Source of the DNA: Dromaius novaehollandiae
Lineage: Eukaryota; Chordata; Aves; Casuariiformes; Dromaiidae
Length of the DNA stretch: 64,000 bases
Assembly (NCBI RefSeq): GCF_036370855.1
Contig: NC_088100.1
Location: 40,558,254-40,622,253 of the forward strand
Reading direction: 5' to 3'
The notes under the pieces are model-generated. The model saw only the letters and a list, made by a program, of their open reading frames with translations. It made no database searches and was not told where the DNA came from. The position numbers were made by a program, and so were the translations under genes. The stretch's first letter is position 1; every line of letters starts with the position of its first letter. Below, one piece after another: positions 1 to 13,900 of this stretch.

Positions 1-3000
1 TGAGGCCAATTTTCAACACTGAGGTCAACTGGCATGAAATGGCCCACACTCACTCTTAAAACTCCTAAACAGCACGGCCATAGGCGAACAGTTTACTGGG
101 AATGAGACCATTCTCAACAGACATCTAAACTAGCTCACCGCAAATGCTGAGATGTGCCCTAACTGCTAGGCCTATGCCACCACATTTAGTTTCTTTCCTC
201 TCCCAAGGCAAATGCTTTTTAAAAATTATTTAATGCTAAAGAGAAGAGAATTAACAGGAAGGAATGAGAACTTCTTCCTTCCCTCTGCCCCCTGCACCTC
301 CAGAAAACCTGTTCCCTGGTGCTTAAGACATTTTCCAAGCTGGTAAAAAAGATCTGTTCAAATCATATCTAGCAGAGAAGAACACTGGACTGAAGTTTCA
401 CACCCTCTGTGCAAGTATCCTAACTATAGAGTTATTATATTAGATGAACTGGTGGCACTCCCCCATGTGTTTTGAGCTTCTGTCCTATTATATGCCATAG
501 GCAAGATGGTGGGGGTAACAGTTCAGTCTATGATTCAGCTAAGGCTCAAGCTGACCAGCTGTAAGCGTGAGTTAGGAGCTCATCTTGTCTGTACTGTCAA
601 AGCTGATGTGATCTGGCTGTACTTAAAGGTAAAATTGTAGGCAGCAAGCAAACTTCAGTAACAAAAAAGTAGGGGCCTCCAGACTCTATTCAATATGTAC
701 ACAGTCTTTCCACATGTGTAGCTAGACAGCAGGTGGGCAGGTCTTCTGAGAATCTACATGTCGAAGGTGGTTACTGAAAGTGGCAGGGCAGTTTCGAAAT
801 CCAGGCTTTTGTAGATTCAGCCATTATTTATGGGAGGCTCTCCTTTGGCTCCCCTCCTAGAATCAGTAATCTGCTTGAGCTTCAGCTAAGACAGTACATC
901 AACTACCTACAGAAAATGTCCAGGAACCAAGGAACAAACTTTAAGTGAACTGAGAAAATCCCACTGATTTGTAAATAGAACTAGATCTGGACCCTCAGTA
1001 AGAAATGCAACCAGTTCTGTAGCTTCAGTTCGTTCCCACATTTGGCGAGGTGTTGATAGGACTTCAGAGGCCCTGCTCAGGGCTTTGATTAAGTAAATGC
1101 AACTCTTCTTTCTTGACAGAACCGCTTTTGCCCATCCAAGGTCTGATTCTGACCCAAGACTTTTGTACACCATGGATAAGTTGCTTTCTTCACAGAATTG
1201 CATGGTGCTAAAAGATCTTTGAATTAACTTATTTTACACAAGGAAATAGAAACATATTTGGGGTATGACTGCAGGCTTGCAAACAACAAAAATACCTGAA
1301 AAACCCTCTGCTCTGCTATTGATCCAAAGGAGTGCTGAAAACATTACTATGGCAACAATTCTTACCCAGTGGAAGAAGCATGCCATTATCTGTGCATAGG
1401 AATAAAAGAAGAGGAAGCATTTTTCAGTGCTGTTGCCCACCTGCCCTTGACCTTGACAGGTGTCGTGACCTTAGGACATGAGTTCCTGCTGCAGAGAGTT
1501 TCAAAGAGATATTACTCAGAGAATTATTCATTGGCTCATGCACAGAGAATAAAGAAATTCTGTTGATCAAAAGAGTTGTCGCAGAAAACAACACCGCATG
1601 GAACTCCTATTTTCCAAAAGTATCAAACATCTTCCTTACATCTTTAGCAAGCTGGATTATCATTGTGAATAAAAGAGACAAGGCTACTTTGAGTGAGCAA
1701 AAGTGTTGTATGTCATTTGGTTGCATGCCATTTGAACCTTTCACCAGCACAGTTATTAACTCAGAAAATTATAGAGCATCTTTTCTGGCCATGTTCTTTA
1801 TGAGAATGAGTTGATGATAAAATACAAATCTCTGTTGGCATTGTGGTAATGGCATTATCTGGTCTATTAACTAGCAACCAGACTAATAAAGTCAGCACGA
1901 AACAATGTTGCGTTATATGGCTAAATTGAAAGTCCACATCCCACATAGCCTGAAGGCAGACTAGAGAGCTAATCCTACTCCAGGTGTTTGTAACACTTCA
2001 GAAGCTCTACCTGCTGTTCCTAGCTGCATCCCTCACCCCCAGCTTCACATATGGGTAATTTTAAGGAGCACTGTGACTCTGGCCGTTGCTCTGACTCGAG
2101 GGATGGGAGGGATACTGGCTACAAGTCCAGGCAGACTGTTCTTTCTGTAAATGGCTGAGGAAAATGATTGTGTGGGAGATGGTGCCAAGTGAGGAGAGAA
2201 AAGGAGCAGCCTGGAAGAAAGCTTCCAAATACACACTCCCACTGCAGAAACACTTTATGGCTGTCCTGAGGCTGGGGAGATGAACAAGCAGCTGCAAGCT
2301 CTTTCCAAGCTGTTTGTTTGCCAGCCTTTTCTCTGGGCAGCCTGTGGCCCAGCCAGCTGCAAGAGCAACAGAAGTAGGTGTAACAGCTCTGCCTACTTGG
2401 GAGTTCTCTACTGCTCCACAGAGCCACTTCACAGCATGAGTCAAGCGGGAGACAAAAGGCAGGATCTTGCCCACTGCAGTTGCTAATCTTATCCCATTTT
2501 TTTAGAATAGAAAAATAAGAAAGGTTAGAAAAAACAAAAGAGAACCTGGAGAGAAGGTAGAAGGCAGAATGCAGAAAGAGATGGAGACTCAATATGTGCA
2601 AAATACATGGAAGGAATGCAACAGACATCAGAAGTAACTAAGAAACATTATTATAATTATAATGTTGAGAAAATACACAAAATGTCATACAGCCATTTAC
2701 TAGGTCCCTGCCTAAAAAAAGCTGAGTTCCTGCTTATTCTGTGGAGATGGTAAAGATCTCTCTCTTCCAGAATAGTATTCCCACCTGCTCTTCCTGGCAA
2801 CTATCCACCTTTGCCTTATACTAGTTGTCTCCCGTATCCCATCAGAGGCAGCCATATTATAGTGGCACAATATATACATCTATGTGTGTGAATGCATAGG
2901 TACATATTACATGTGCACACACATATGCATTGAAAATGTCTTGATGAAAGAAAAACTAAAACATAGACTTGGACTTAGCCTATTTGGTCAATTCTTTTTT

Positions 3001-3640
3001 CCCTTGAGAGGGCTGTTTTTCTTCATTATTGACTTTTTTCCAGTGTTAGATGACTTTGGGTCCTGAAGATATAGAAATAGGATATATTACTAAGGATATC
3101 ATCACTACTTTGACAATATCAACTTTGACAGCTTCATGAACTTGATTGAATAAGCAATGATTCATTACCCATCAAATAGTATTTTCCCGCTTCTCCAACT
3201 TCCTCTTCCTCTACCTCCAATGGTACAACATCTGAGAGCCTCCCAAGTATTTTATAAAAGCAATAATCCTTCTCTTCTTCCGTTTAGGACAAACAACTTG
3301 ATCAGTTACAGGAATTTTCTTCCATCTTTGCTTTTGCACATATGAGAGCAGGTGCCTTGGGAAGAAATCGCTAAGGAAAGGCTAAGTCAAAGAGATAAGA
3401 TACACAGGTAGTCTCAAACGCAGTGAAGCCTCTGTTCACTTCCACCTCCTCTAAAAGCGAATTTCACGCAGCCAAGGTCCAACTCCTGCGCTCACAAGCA
3501 ACCCCGTCGGCTGAGCTTCTTTATTCCAGGGAAATGCAATTGCTGATGGAAGTCATGCTCACTAAGAACCAAGCTGTCTTCCAGAGAGCTTGAGACACCT
3601 CTACAGAGGCTTTCTGAACATCAGAGACTGTAAAATAGAC
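1..3640. other. Upstream intergenic DNA, no gene supported
   Basis: This is AT-rich sequence upstream of the SPACA1 CpG island. Open frames on both strands (the longest is about 137 codons, on the - strand near 2061-2474) are short, overlap each other and resemble no family I recognise. I found no exon with convincing splice sites and coding character. Known amniote gene order would place AKIRIN2 further left, but nothing of it is identified here. Simple features are limited to a short TG/CA-rich patch near 2880-2930. Confidence 0.6.
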
Positions 3641-4900
3641 CCTACATAAAACGTGGGCGCATCGATTGCAAAGACCGGCCTTGGGGCTGTGCTCGTTCGC
3701 AGCCCCTTCCCAAGCCAGCTGCTATACTCTGCACCGCCGACCAGGCCTCCCTCCCTGCCACTGCTGTTGTTCCCTGCGTTGCGGCCGGTTTCCCACCCGG
3801 AGCGTGGGCGCGGTGCCGGGGTTGGAGACCTCCTTTGCCCCTGGTTCTGGAGTATCGAGAGTTACTGCAGAAACCTAGAGACACTGTTTTAGGAAACAGG
3901 AGTCCGCCACAGAGTTTCGACTCCAAATCCGCCTCTTCGGGACTGGGGGGAAGAGCTGGATGCTGCAGCTGCAAACACAAAGATTGCGATTCGGGCCGTC
4001 TCTGGGAGGTAACCAAACCCCGGGCGGTTACAAGAGCCCGCGGCCCGCGTCGCTGGGAGACGGGGCTCCAGCGCACGGACGCGTGCCTCTGCCCTGCAGC
4101 ACGGCCGGCGAGGAGGCCCCAAACGGCTGCCGGGCTGCCGGGCGGCCCCGAGCCCCGGGGGCCGCCGCCAGGTGACCCGAAGCCGCGAACGGCGCCGCAG
4201 CCGCCGAGGCGGGGCCGGGGGGGCAGCGCCCGTTGTGACGCGGCAGCGGTTGCCGGGCGGGCGGCGCGAGGGGGCGGCGGGCTCGGAGCGCGGCGGCCAT
4301 GGGGCTGCGGGCGGGCGGCACCGCGGGGCGCTTCGCCCCGCTCCTGGCGCTCCTGGCCGCGGCGGCCGCGGGCAGCGGCAACGGCAGCGGCGGCGGCGGC
4401 GGCGGCGACTTCGCGGCGGCGGAGCCGGGTGAGGAGGGCAGCGGCCGCCACTCTGCGCCCCTCCCCGCTGACACCGCCGCTCCCGCCGCGGGGATGTCTG
4501 CCGCCTTCCGCCCCCGGCGGCGCGGGGCGAGGCCTGCTGGGCCCGGCCGCCCGGGGCCGTGCGAGGCTGCCTCCCCGCCCGCGCCTAGCGATTTCTGCTG
4601 CGTGTCGCACGCAGACAGTGGGAAGGTGTCAGGAGTGTGTTCAGCGGTTTAGTGAGGATGAGGCGCGCAGCCTCCCCTTGGGGCTCCGGGAGGGGGAGGA
4701 GGGAGAAGCGGGCGCAGCTCCAGACTGGCGCGTGGCTGCGGCAGCCGGACGCGTGGGCTCCGGAGGGCCGGAGGGCGCGAAGCCCTCCGTCTGCTAGCGC
4801 GCCGTCCGAAGCGGCGCAGGTCCGTCCGACGAGGGGCCAAGGGCGAAGCTGGCTGCCTGTCGAAAGACTTCCCTACCTCGGAGACAGGACGAGCTCCCCA
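3640..4900 (+). promoter_or_regulatory. SPACA1: CpG island with SPACA1 promoter
   Basis: The sequence changes sharply from AT-rich to strongly GC- and CpG-rich, and the island spans the first coding exon of SPACA1. No TATA box lies at a suitable distance from the ATG. Just upstream of the start codon are a MYB-type CCGTTG (4230-4235), a CRE half-site TGACG (4236-4240) and an RFX-type half-site GTTGCC (4249-4254). These fit a gene switched on in male meiosis and spermatids. Motif presence is seen; binding is inferred. The transcription start is not resolved. Open frames of up to 322 codons across the island on both strands are by-products of the GC content. Confidence 0.7.
4299..4428 (+). CDS. 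SPACA1: SPACA1 exon 1: start codon and signal peptide
   Basis: The ATG sits in a near-ideal initiation context (gcggccATGG). The exon encodes a hydrophobic Leu/Ala-rich signal sequence, then GSGNGS and a run of six glycines written largely in GGC codons. The donor is GTGAGG at 4429. It ends in phase 1, with the split Gly codon completed by the next exon. The assignment rests on position, signal peptide and phase, because this part of SPACA1 is poorly conserved. Confidence 0.8.
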
Positions 4901-7900
4901 CGGCCCCCTCAGCTGCCCCTCGCCGTCTCATGTTGGGCGGCCCTTGACGGCCGCGTTACACACGCGGGCCTGAGCTCCCCAGCTTGGGAACCGCGCGGGG
5001 ATGGTGCTGCTTTTTCCCTTTGACCTCCGGCACCCCGTGAGTGCTAAGCTATGGTACTCCGCAAGAGCGACATGACCCAACTCAGGAGGGACTAGGTGCC
5101 CCTGGGCTTCACCAGCCTGCCTTTGGACGCTGCCTGTTGGCATTTGGAGTGAGACTCTTAGGGGCTTTGTAAGAGTTTATCAAAATATTCTGCGTGCATT
5201 CTGCGATGTGACTTGCAATTAAAATGGTGTATAATGGGAAAAATTTTCTGTTCTACATAGGTCTTACAAGGCTTCCAAATGTAGAGAGGCACACAGGCTG
5301 CCTTTGCTGTGCTGGTACTAATTGCAGCCCTCTGACAGGAATGTAAATGCAGTTCTTTAGCACATTCTCATCTCAGCATGTGTGGAATTTACATATATAA
5401 CTCCTATTAATGCTAATGGAAGCTATATACATGATTCTCTTTGCATAGGGCTGACATTATATTTTTATCTGAACCTGATGCAAGTGGAAACAGCCATCTT
5501 ATATAAGTGGAAGGATCAGCAGTTTCTTAGGGGAAGCTGTCTTAAAATTTTGGTTCATTGAAAATACAGGCAGAGAATGCAAGTAAAGGAAGCTGCAATT
5601 TTGTATTGTAATATCGCTGTGGAAGGTTCATAACATTAATGTAAAAAATACTGTATTGTCCAGGGAACTATTGCTGAGTCTGATCTCGTTTCCTTTACAG
5701 TTTCTTTTGGTTGCTTTTAATTCAATTAAATCAGGAATCAGGATCAGTGATTTCTGATTGACGTGTTAATTTAGAAGCAATCAGACTTCTAAGGTTTGGA
5801 TATGTTTAAAGGTTTATTTGGAATATTAGTACTTAGAAAATACAGTATTTCTTTTACTCGAAGCTATTGTCTCTTCCAGTCAGTTCATCATTCTGAATCT
5901 GTGACAAAAGGCTCACGTTGTGCGCTGTGATGTTCCTGTAGCAGGAAGCATCCTGAACCTTCTCCTGTAATTAGGAGAAATTTGCTTTCACTGGTTAGCA
6001 AAGTCCTTCCACCTTTTGTTAGTGGTATCTGAAGTTTTGAGTCTCTGAGTGTTTCTAAAGCTTTTTTGTCATCATCACCTTTTTTTAATTTGTGTCTGGA
6101 TGGGAAATGGCAACTTTTCCCTTCAGAAATGACAACATCCTGCAATGGCTATGCTTAGTTTGTCACCTCCAAATTGAATTACAATGATGTGTACTTGCCA
6201 GGGTAGAAGTTTGGGGCTTTTCCTAAGCTGATATGAATTGTCAGAAATCTACTGAGTTAAGAATTTGCACCATCTGAAAATGCCCTAGCCCTCCCTCCCA
6301 TTCATTTTTACATGCTTACATTTATTCTGCACACACAAACAAGCACAACTCGTGCCAAACTGTTACAGGCATTTTTAAACATGATTGTATTTAGACTGTA
6401 GACAGGATCTTTACATTCTCCTCCTCCTCCTCTCTGCTATGCTGGGGTAGCTGTTGGTAGACAAGACTGTTGAGTGACTGTCACATTAATTTAAAAGAAG
6501 CTAAGGGAAATGTGATAGGATGTCCATGGTGAGAACTGTTTTCTAAAGAAGTTGGTATTTTGTAAAGCTCATCTGAGATGGAGTTTGATGATACACTAGG
6601 CATTTTAAAGGATGTCTCTGTTTTCATAGGGTTTTCATTTAATCATTTTTTCCTTATGCACTGGATAAGGCTGGAGTCTTACAGCAGCGTTCAACTGAAT
6701 AGTTAAGTTATTGTTTAAGGATTTTTGTGTGTATGCTAAAAGACTGCTCTGATGAGCACAGCTTATATGCTGAAATAAATGTCAAAACCATAGAGACATT
6801 TAGAGATAACAGAAGAATAGGATTTTGATGGCTCATTTATAATGTTGGGAAAAAGAGTTCAGTATCAGTTTATCATTGTGAAGAATGTGATGTGCCACTG
6901 TAGTGTTAATCCTTTACTATGGAGGAATACAGGTTTTGTATTTGTATATCACTGACTGCAAGAGAAATGGATCCATTCTTTTCAACCTGAGAAATTAAGT
7001 TTTGGATAGTGTGTGAAAATGTAAATGTTACATAGAGATTTAGTAGCAAGAAGTGATATATAAACTTGCATTACTGCACAGAAATAACATTTTGTAAACA
7101 TAAATCTTGAATATAAAAAACTGAGAGACAGTGAAAGCAAACTTTACATTGGTAAGTATTTGTTATCAGAAAAAAATAATCTGAGTAGGCTGGACTGGCA
7201 ATGCAGACTTGTAAAAACAGTCATAATGACTTGTCTTTTCTCTTTGCTTTTGGAAGAATTAAACTATTGCTTACTTAATGAATTATTTCCAAAGACACTT
7301 TACTAAGTTAGTTTTGCTATGAAACAGCTACTGTATCTCAGTATCCTTATAAACAAACATTCAAATTGCATGCTAATAGAAATAAGATATATTATCCAGA
7401 TTTGAATCCCAGATGGAGATGGGAACCTTTTGCTTCTGTACATTCTGTGAAACCCATTTCATGACCTCAATGCACCATAAAAAATGGAAGGAACCCAATC
7501 ACAGTGATTAAAACCCGAGTACCTAATTAAAATATTGTACCTGGTTGACTCATCATTGTGCTAGCTGTCTAAACCTGACCTTGGAGTGTGATGGGGAAAA
7601 AATCATGTGGGAAGGCTTATGTTAGCCAGAAAGAACAAGGAAATGAATTAACTGAATATTGTTTAATGAAAATTTTTCTTAACTCTTTTCAGTGAAGACC
7701 TATAATTTGCATATAACCTAGACACTGCATTTTCCAGAGCATTCAGTAGCCTAATTTAGCATAATAGGCTGATTTATAATAAAAACACATTTTTTCCTCT
7801 TAAAGAATCATCTTAAGGTTTAAATATGAATGCTGTTCTCACTGGATTTTGTGGTATAATTTTGAAAAATATCTTATTTTTCTGCTGTAGTTAGTGGAAG

Positions 7901-10900
7901 AAAAATGTTGGCAAATTTCACATTTCAACTGAGAAGTAGAAATAAGTTTACAGAGTGACTTTCCTGTTAATTGGGCATACCCACCCCTGTGAGCAGGTTT
8001 CATTGTATTAGAAACGTAACTTTATACTTTGTGTTCAGGTCTGAAAGCCACCGTGCCCAGGGAAGTAGAATCTGGAGTATGCACAGTTACATGTGGTAAG
8101 TAGTAAAGCAGATGAATAAAACATATTGTCATTTGTTTTTGAAAAAAAAAGTGCTAACTGTAGCAATTTAGCAGTTGTAATTTGCTTGCCCTTGTTCACC
8201 TCTCATTGATTTCGATTGCCAATAACTATAATTAACAAAAACAATCAAGCTGATTGTCATTAGAAGTTTAGGTCAGATCTGTTGTTTTATTAATTTCACA
8301 GCCTGCAAGCTCCTATTTTAAACCAGTTCCCTACGTTTATTGGCACATGAGCTGCCTTCCCCAAAGTAACAATTTTCGCTATTTGTGAACATCTGTGAGA
8401 TGTTCAGAAGATGAAAGATCTTCTGATGCTTCTCACAGATGTCTTCCCACATAAAATATTGCCAAAAAATTGCTTGCCTGCAGTAGCCTGTTCTGTATTC
8501 CACATTTATACAATTTATAAAGCATGCAATGGAGAGGAGAGGTATCATTCTGGAGTAGGAGGGGAGAGAGAAAAATGGGTTGAGCCTTAAGAAGACATCT
8601 CTTTTTAGGGTATTGATAGGAATTGCAGTGGGGTTGTAATTATATTGCTTAGGAGGCAGTCTTGAATCAGAAATGCTATTAAATTTGTTCTGAACAAGTT
8701 CTGCTTCTCATAAGACCATAGAGAAAAAAAAAGAGATGAGTTTTTGCCCCCATCAATCTGACATTCTTTTCTAGAGTATGCCTTTTTATTTTTTTTTCCA
8801 GCCACTTTTGCATATTTCCAATGATAGGGCTTCCTTGATTCCCTAAGGGAAACTATTTCACATGTTAGCACATTCTAGTGTTGGGAGATTGTTTGGCTCT
8901 TACCTACTTTATTATTTCCTTTTCTTCACTTCATAACTTCAGAGCTGATTATATGGTCAGTATCGCCATACCATACTCTTTTATGGTCATACTCTTTCTT
9001 GGTCAGTATCCCCATTCCATGTATCTCTTTTATCCTCATTGCTTTGATGCTCACATTCTTTGGATACTGAGAAACTGTTTCTTGTGACCCATCCTGCTAG
9101 CAGACCTCCTCTCAAATGCCCTGTATTTTCAGAGAATTTCACTGAGTTTTATCTCAGTTTTATGTTTGGTCCCTCAGATTTAGTATTTAAGCCCTTTAAT
9201 ACTGAAAATTGTATACCATCTTACTGAAGAATCAGGAAATGGAAGCTATAAGAAAAAAGAAGAATGCATCGCCTCATATCTGGAGTTCAGATAATGTTTG
9301 TAGCCATCATTTGAATGCTGCCTGTTACATGTTTGTCTGTTGAAAGGCTGAGAGGTAGCCTCTTAGTTCTCCCAGCAAAACTGTAAGCTGTTTGTTTCCT
9401 TCATATTCCTTCTTAGATTCATTTGTCTAGCCCTTTATATTTATTGCTTTCTGAACTGACTCCATTTTCTTGATTTTTTTTCCCAGTAATGCTGTGTACC
9501 AAGTCCATTGCTCCTCTATTCCTACTCCAAATATATTAAGGCATTAAAGCCTAAATACTTACCTGTTAATGATGCCTTGTCATGTTTGGGTAAACTCTGC
9601 ATTAGTCTTTTCATAATCTAATTCTTTTGTCCACTCTTTCCTCTAGATTCCTCTCATAACTGTTGTTTTCCAATTGCTAAGTATTCCGTTCTTTGTGATC
9701 TTTTTCCCCCACCAGATCTATTGATTTACGTTTTTCCAGGGTAAATTTCATTTGGATAATATTCTGCCCATTTTGCAAGCCTTTGTGCTGCATTGTGGCC
9801 ATTTTTCTATTAGGTTAATTTGTATGACCTGCTGAAGTTAAGACCCAGTAGATCAATTTCATCAGAACTGGCAGCTGTGAAAAAGAGGTGCAGAAGGCAA
9901 ACATGGGAATGAAAGAAAAAAGCTGCCCGAAAGGAAGAGGCAGAGGAGTACTGACAGAATTTGCAGATCTCCCGAACAGTTTTTTTAGTCATCCCTTTGA
10001 ATATGATATACTCCCACAATTTTAATATTGCCATAGTTAAGACATGGTGAGATTTTTCCTGATGAATGTGACTACGTTTAGCCCAGCACCCAGATTTTCT
10101 CAAGTCAGCCTTTCTGATTTTCATAGGTTTCCTGCCTTTTTTTATTGTCTAAAAAGATATATGGCACTGAAGAAAGCAGAATGCCTTTCATAAAAGTGTC
10201 AGTTCATTGTCATTTACACCTCTGTCTGTGCAAGTATGAGATGAGACATTCTGTGCAGTGGAGAATGATCCTTGTTTTGTGTCAGTTCCAGTAAGTGGTG
10301 TTGTCTCCCTCTGTCACTCGAAGTACTGTTTCATGAGTTATATGACATCTCTAAAAGATTCTGAAATCCATTGGTTTATATACTACATATTTAAAGGAGG
10401 CAGATGCATCAGAAATGCAGTATTCAAATCAATTTCCCATTTATCGTTGTAGTGTAAGGGGGGTTTAAGTTTCCTCTCCCCATGCCTGTTAGTAAACAAA
10501 ATGCTTCTGGAATAATGGCAAAATCTTCAGTGTTTACTGAGCCTAAACATATTATTCCTTCCTCTCCCACACGCCATGTCATTCCAGTGAACTGTGTACA
10601 CACTATTTGGCAAAAACAATTACAGCACTTGTTTTGAATTTGTTTGTAATTGTTTAAATGAGGATGTCCCCATTGAAATCCTGATAATGAGAGTGAATAC
10701 TTTTTACTTAATTGAACAATGTATGGAAATTTTCCTTAACTTTAAATATTTATGATAGGCTATCTGCTGTTCTTCAGTATAACCCTCCACATTGCTGACG
10801 GAGTCCTGATGCTCAACACTAGTTTTTGCCTCTTTCACATTACTGACCATCACCCAGTGTGGTCTCTAACAAGCTTCCTTTAGGAGTTTGTTAATGATAT

Positions 10901-13900
10901 TCCTTTGTCCCTCATTGTCGGTTACTGTATGGTAAATCAAGACTCTCCAGGCCCAATCCCAGGAAGTTTTTAGTGCCTTCAGTTTCTGATGACCTTTGTG
11001 GGAGTTGAAGACACTTAGACAATCACAAGACTGGAGGCAGACTGAGTTGGCAGTCTGTACAGTAATCTCTGTGCCATCTGATTTGAGCATTTAAAGGCCA
11101 GGTGCCTGAATGCTTTGGTATTTAAAGTGAATTAACTGTTTTGCAGCACATACATTGGTTTCATTTTGAATTCCTTTTCTGTAATAAAAATTCTGAATTT
11201 ATTTTGAATTGTTTTTCTGACACACAGTGGTCCAGATTCTAAGGACCTGTCTCCTTGTGGTAGAGTCTGACCGAAGTAGATGTTGTCTTGAAATCTTTGA
11301 TGACAATATGGGATAGCTTTAGCAGGCACTCAGAGAAGGTCTGTTTTGCCTGGTGTTTGGTAGATACATCATATTAACATCCACATCAAAGAAGGAGAAC
11401 GTAAAAACAGAATTGGAAGAAAATGAAGAAATGCTGATTGAAAGATATCTCTTTTTTTTTGTTCCCAAAGGGATTGGCATTCGAGAAGTTCTATTAACCA
11501 ATGGATGCCCTGGGACTGAAGCAAAATGTATTGTCCGGGTGGAGGAGTGCCGGGGGCAAGTAGACTGTGGATGTAAGTGGAACACTGTGATACAGGAACC
11601 TAGAACAAATAAGTTGATTCAAAGAAAACATCCTTATTCTTTGTGCGTGTGGTGGAAGTAGAATGAAAACATTTCATTCTACCCTCCAACTACCCTATTA
11701 AGCATGCTATGAACGTTTCAGATTTCATTTCTATACTGATGTGTGTTTGATTTCAAGACCCTGTATCATTTTTCTGTTCTTCTTTTCAATTTTGTAGATA
11801 CATATATAGTTATAAATATTAGTCCAAGCAAAAAAAGTACTTGAAGTAATTTGGAGGAAAAAAGATGACTTCCAAGCAACGTTCTGTGGGTTGAAGAATT
11901 ATAAGCTTTATGGTCTATACAGAGGTAGTTTCAGAGAGTTGATTATGTACCTATTAAAAATTCCTCCTGTAGGGGGAAAACCAATTTCTGACAGCCCTGC
12001 CAGCGTGAAGATGTCTTGTATTTTTATATCTCCTGAAAATCGATTTAAATATGTTTGGAAGATGTTAATTCCAAACCAGGTAAGGAATTGAACCCCTCTT
12101 TATGCAGAAAAGCTACATATTGAATGTGTCTACCACATGCTCCAACTGAGTTGTACAGACTTCTGGGCAGATTATTTCCTTTGCTGTCATAAGGCAAATA
12201 AGCCCTGATTTCTCACTGGCAAGTTGGTAATACAGAGACTTACAGGGCTTTGTACCTTTATGGAGCTTCAGTTTGCTTTTTGTTTAAGGGAAACAGTAAT
12301 TTCAGAGAGCAATATTTCTTTGCTCTTATTTCAGAAAAATTGGGCATAGTGACTGATGAGTGAATACATGTCAGCAAGTCATAAGCCTTTCACAGTTGTT
12401 CAAACAAGAGGTGCTGAAGAGATGGGAGGACTTTTCCAGGGGCCAAGGGGTCTTGACATGTTGAAAACTGTTGGGACATTTCTGTATGTCTAATACAATG
12501 CAACTCTGCTTTGCAAATCTATTTGAAAAGGGACAAATCTTTTTTTTTCTTTTCTTTTCTTTTTTTTTTTTTATAATATGGATAGCCAGCGGTCATTCTT
12601 CCCAATGATTCAGCTATTATGGAAGTACACAGAGATACCCATCCAGTTACTTTCCAGTGTGAAACTCAAGAAAAGGGAAGTGTAATTGCCTCTGTAAAAT
12701 ACACAGTCTACACTACACCTGGTAAGCTCACAAGAATGCTTGCAGTGTTCTAGAAGATATGGCCTCATGTTCGTTAGGTAGTACTCAATCTTCGTAAGAT
12801 TGCATGTCACCAGTAGTACATAGGCAGGAGCTGGTGTGTTCTAGTAATGACTTGTCATGAAATGCAGGCTGATAAAAGAGAGATATAAAAGGAAATGACA
12901 GAATCGGAATGAAGAGGCTTCTTGTCGTAGAAATGAGTATTTTCTTTAGCTTTGTAAATTCCAGATAAAACAAGCAGGTTCTCCTCTTAGCTGCTCATTT
13001 ATTACTGCACCTAGATTGGTCAGCATGGACTTCTTTTTGTCTCAGTAGGTCAGAAAGGTGATTGGTTACATAGAAGCAGCAGTACAGCAGGCAGTTCTGC
13101 AGTTAAGACTCCTTTCCCCTGCAGTACTGAAGCAAGAAAGCAGCCTTTTGAGGTTTCTCTTTTAGCTGCCATCTGGAATTGCTAACGCACAATGGATTTA
13201 GAGAAGATTTATACTAAAAAGAATATGTCATAAAACAGTTCCCTTGTACCATCTTTCCCCTCTTCTCTGCTAATGGGATTTTTTGCTCACTTCATCAGGA
13301 AAGGTAACAGTAGGCTGATTTACTCAAACCATGAGAATAACCAGTGGAAACTGTAGCTTTCCTAATCAGAGGAATGGCGAAAAAACCTTCCTCATCAAAA
13401 TGTAAAGTTTTGCATGAAATAATGAGGATTCAGCTGTTATGCAAAAAGCATAGCAGACTAGAAAGAAAGAAGTCCTTGGGGAGACCCACTCCCGCTATCT
13501 CTCCCCTCCATGTTTACCTGGGTAAAATAGTCTAGCCTAAGAATCCTGCTTTTATTCTTTCTCTTTAATAAGATAGGCTATTTCCTCTGTCTATGTTGAG
13601 ATCCTTTCTAACATTGTGCAGTAACCAGGAATTTGTTTATTTCTTTTCTAAATCCATCTTGGCAGTCACAAAACACCCAAAGCTTTGATTATATCAATTT
13701 ATATTCTTTTTTTTTCTTCTCCCACTATTCAGTCCATACATTTCCTTTTGTACAAAGAGGAAGTTTCCTTTTTGAGACCTACATTAGCAGAGCACATAAT
13801 CTGTTTTAGGTTTAAGCATGCAAATAGTCCCATTGAGTTGAGTAGTTGAGTCATCAGTAGGACGACTCGCACACTTATATTTAAACTGTGATTAAGTAGT

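Noticed and set aside
907-1203. 98-codon - strand frame considered as an exon of the next upstream gene
   Set aside because: The translation matches no family I recognise, including AKIRIN2, and no convincing splice sites frame it.
2061-2628. Overlapping 137- and 169-codon - strand frames
   Set aside because: They overlap in different frames, contain low-complexity Ser/Leu/His-rich sequence, and lack splice or promoter support.
3642-4797. Long open frames (up to 322 codons) on both strands across the SPACA1 CpG island
   Set aside because: High GC content removes stop codons in all frames. The translations are Arg/Pro/Ala-rich low-complexity sequence with no homology, and only the short exon 1 frame is supported.
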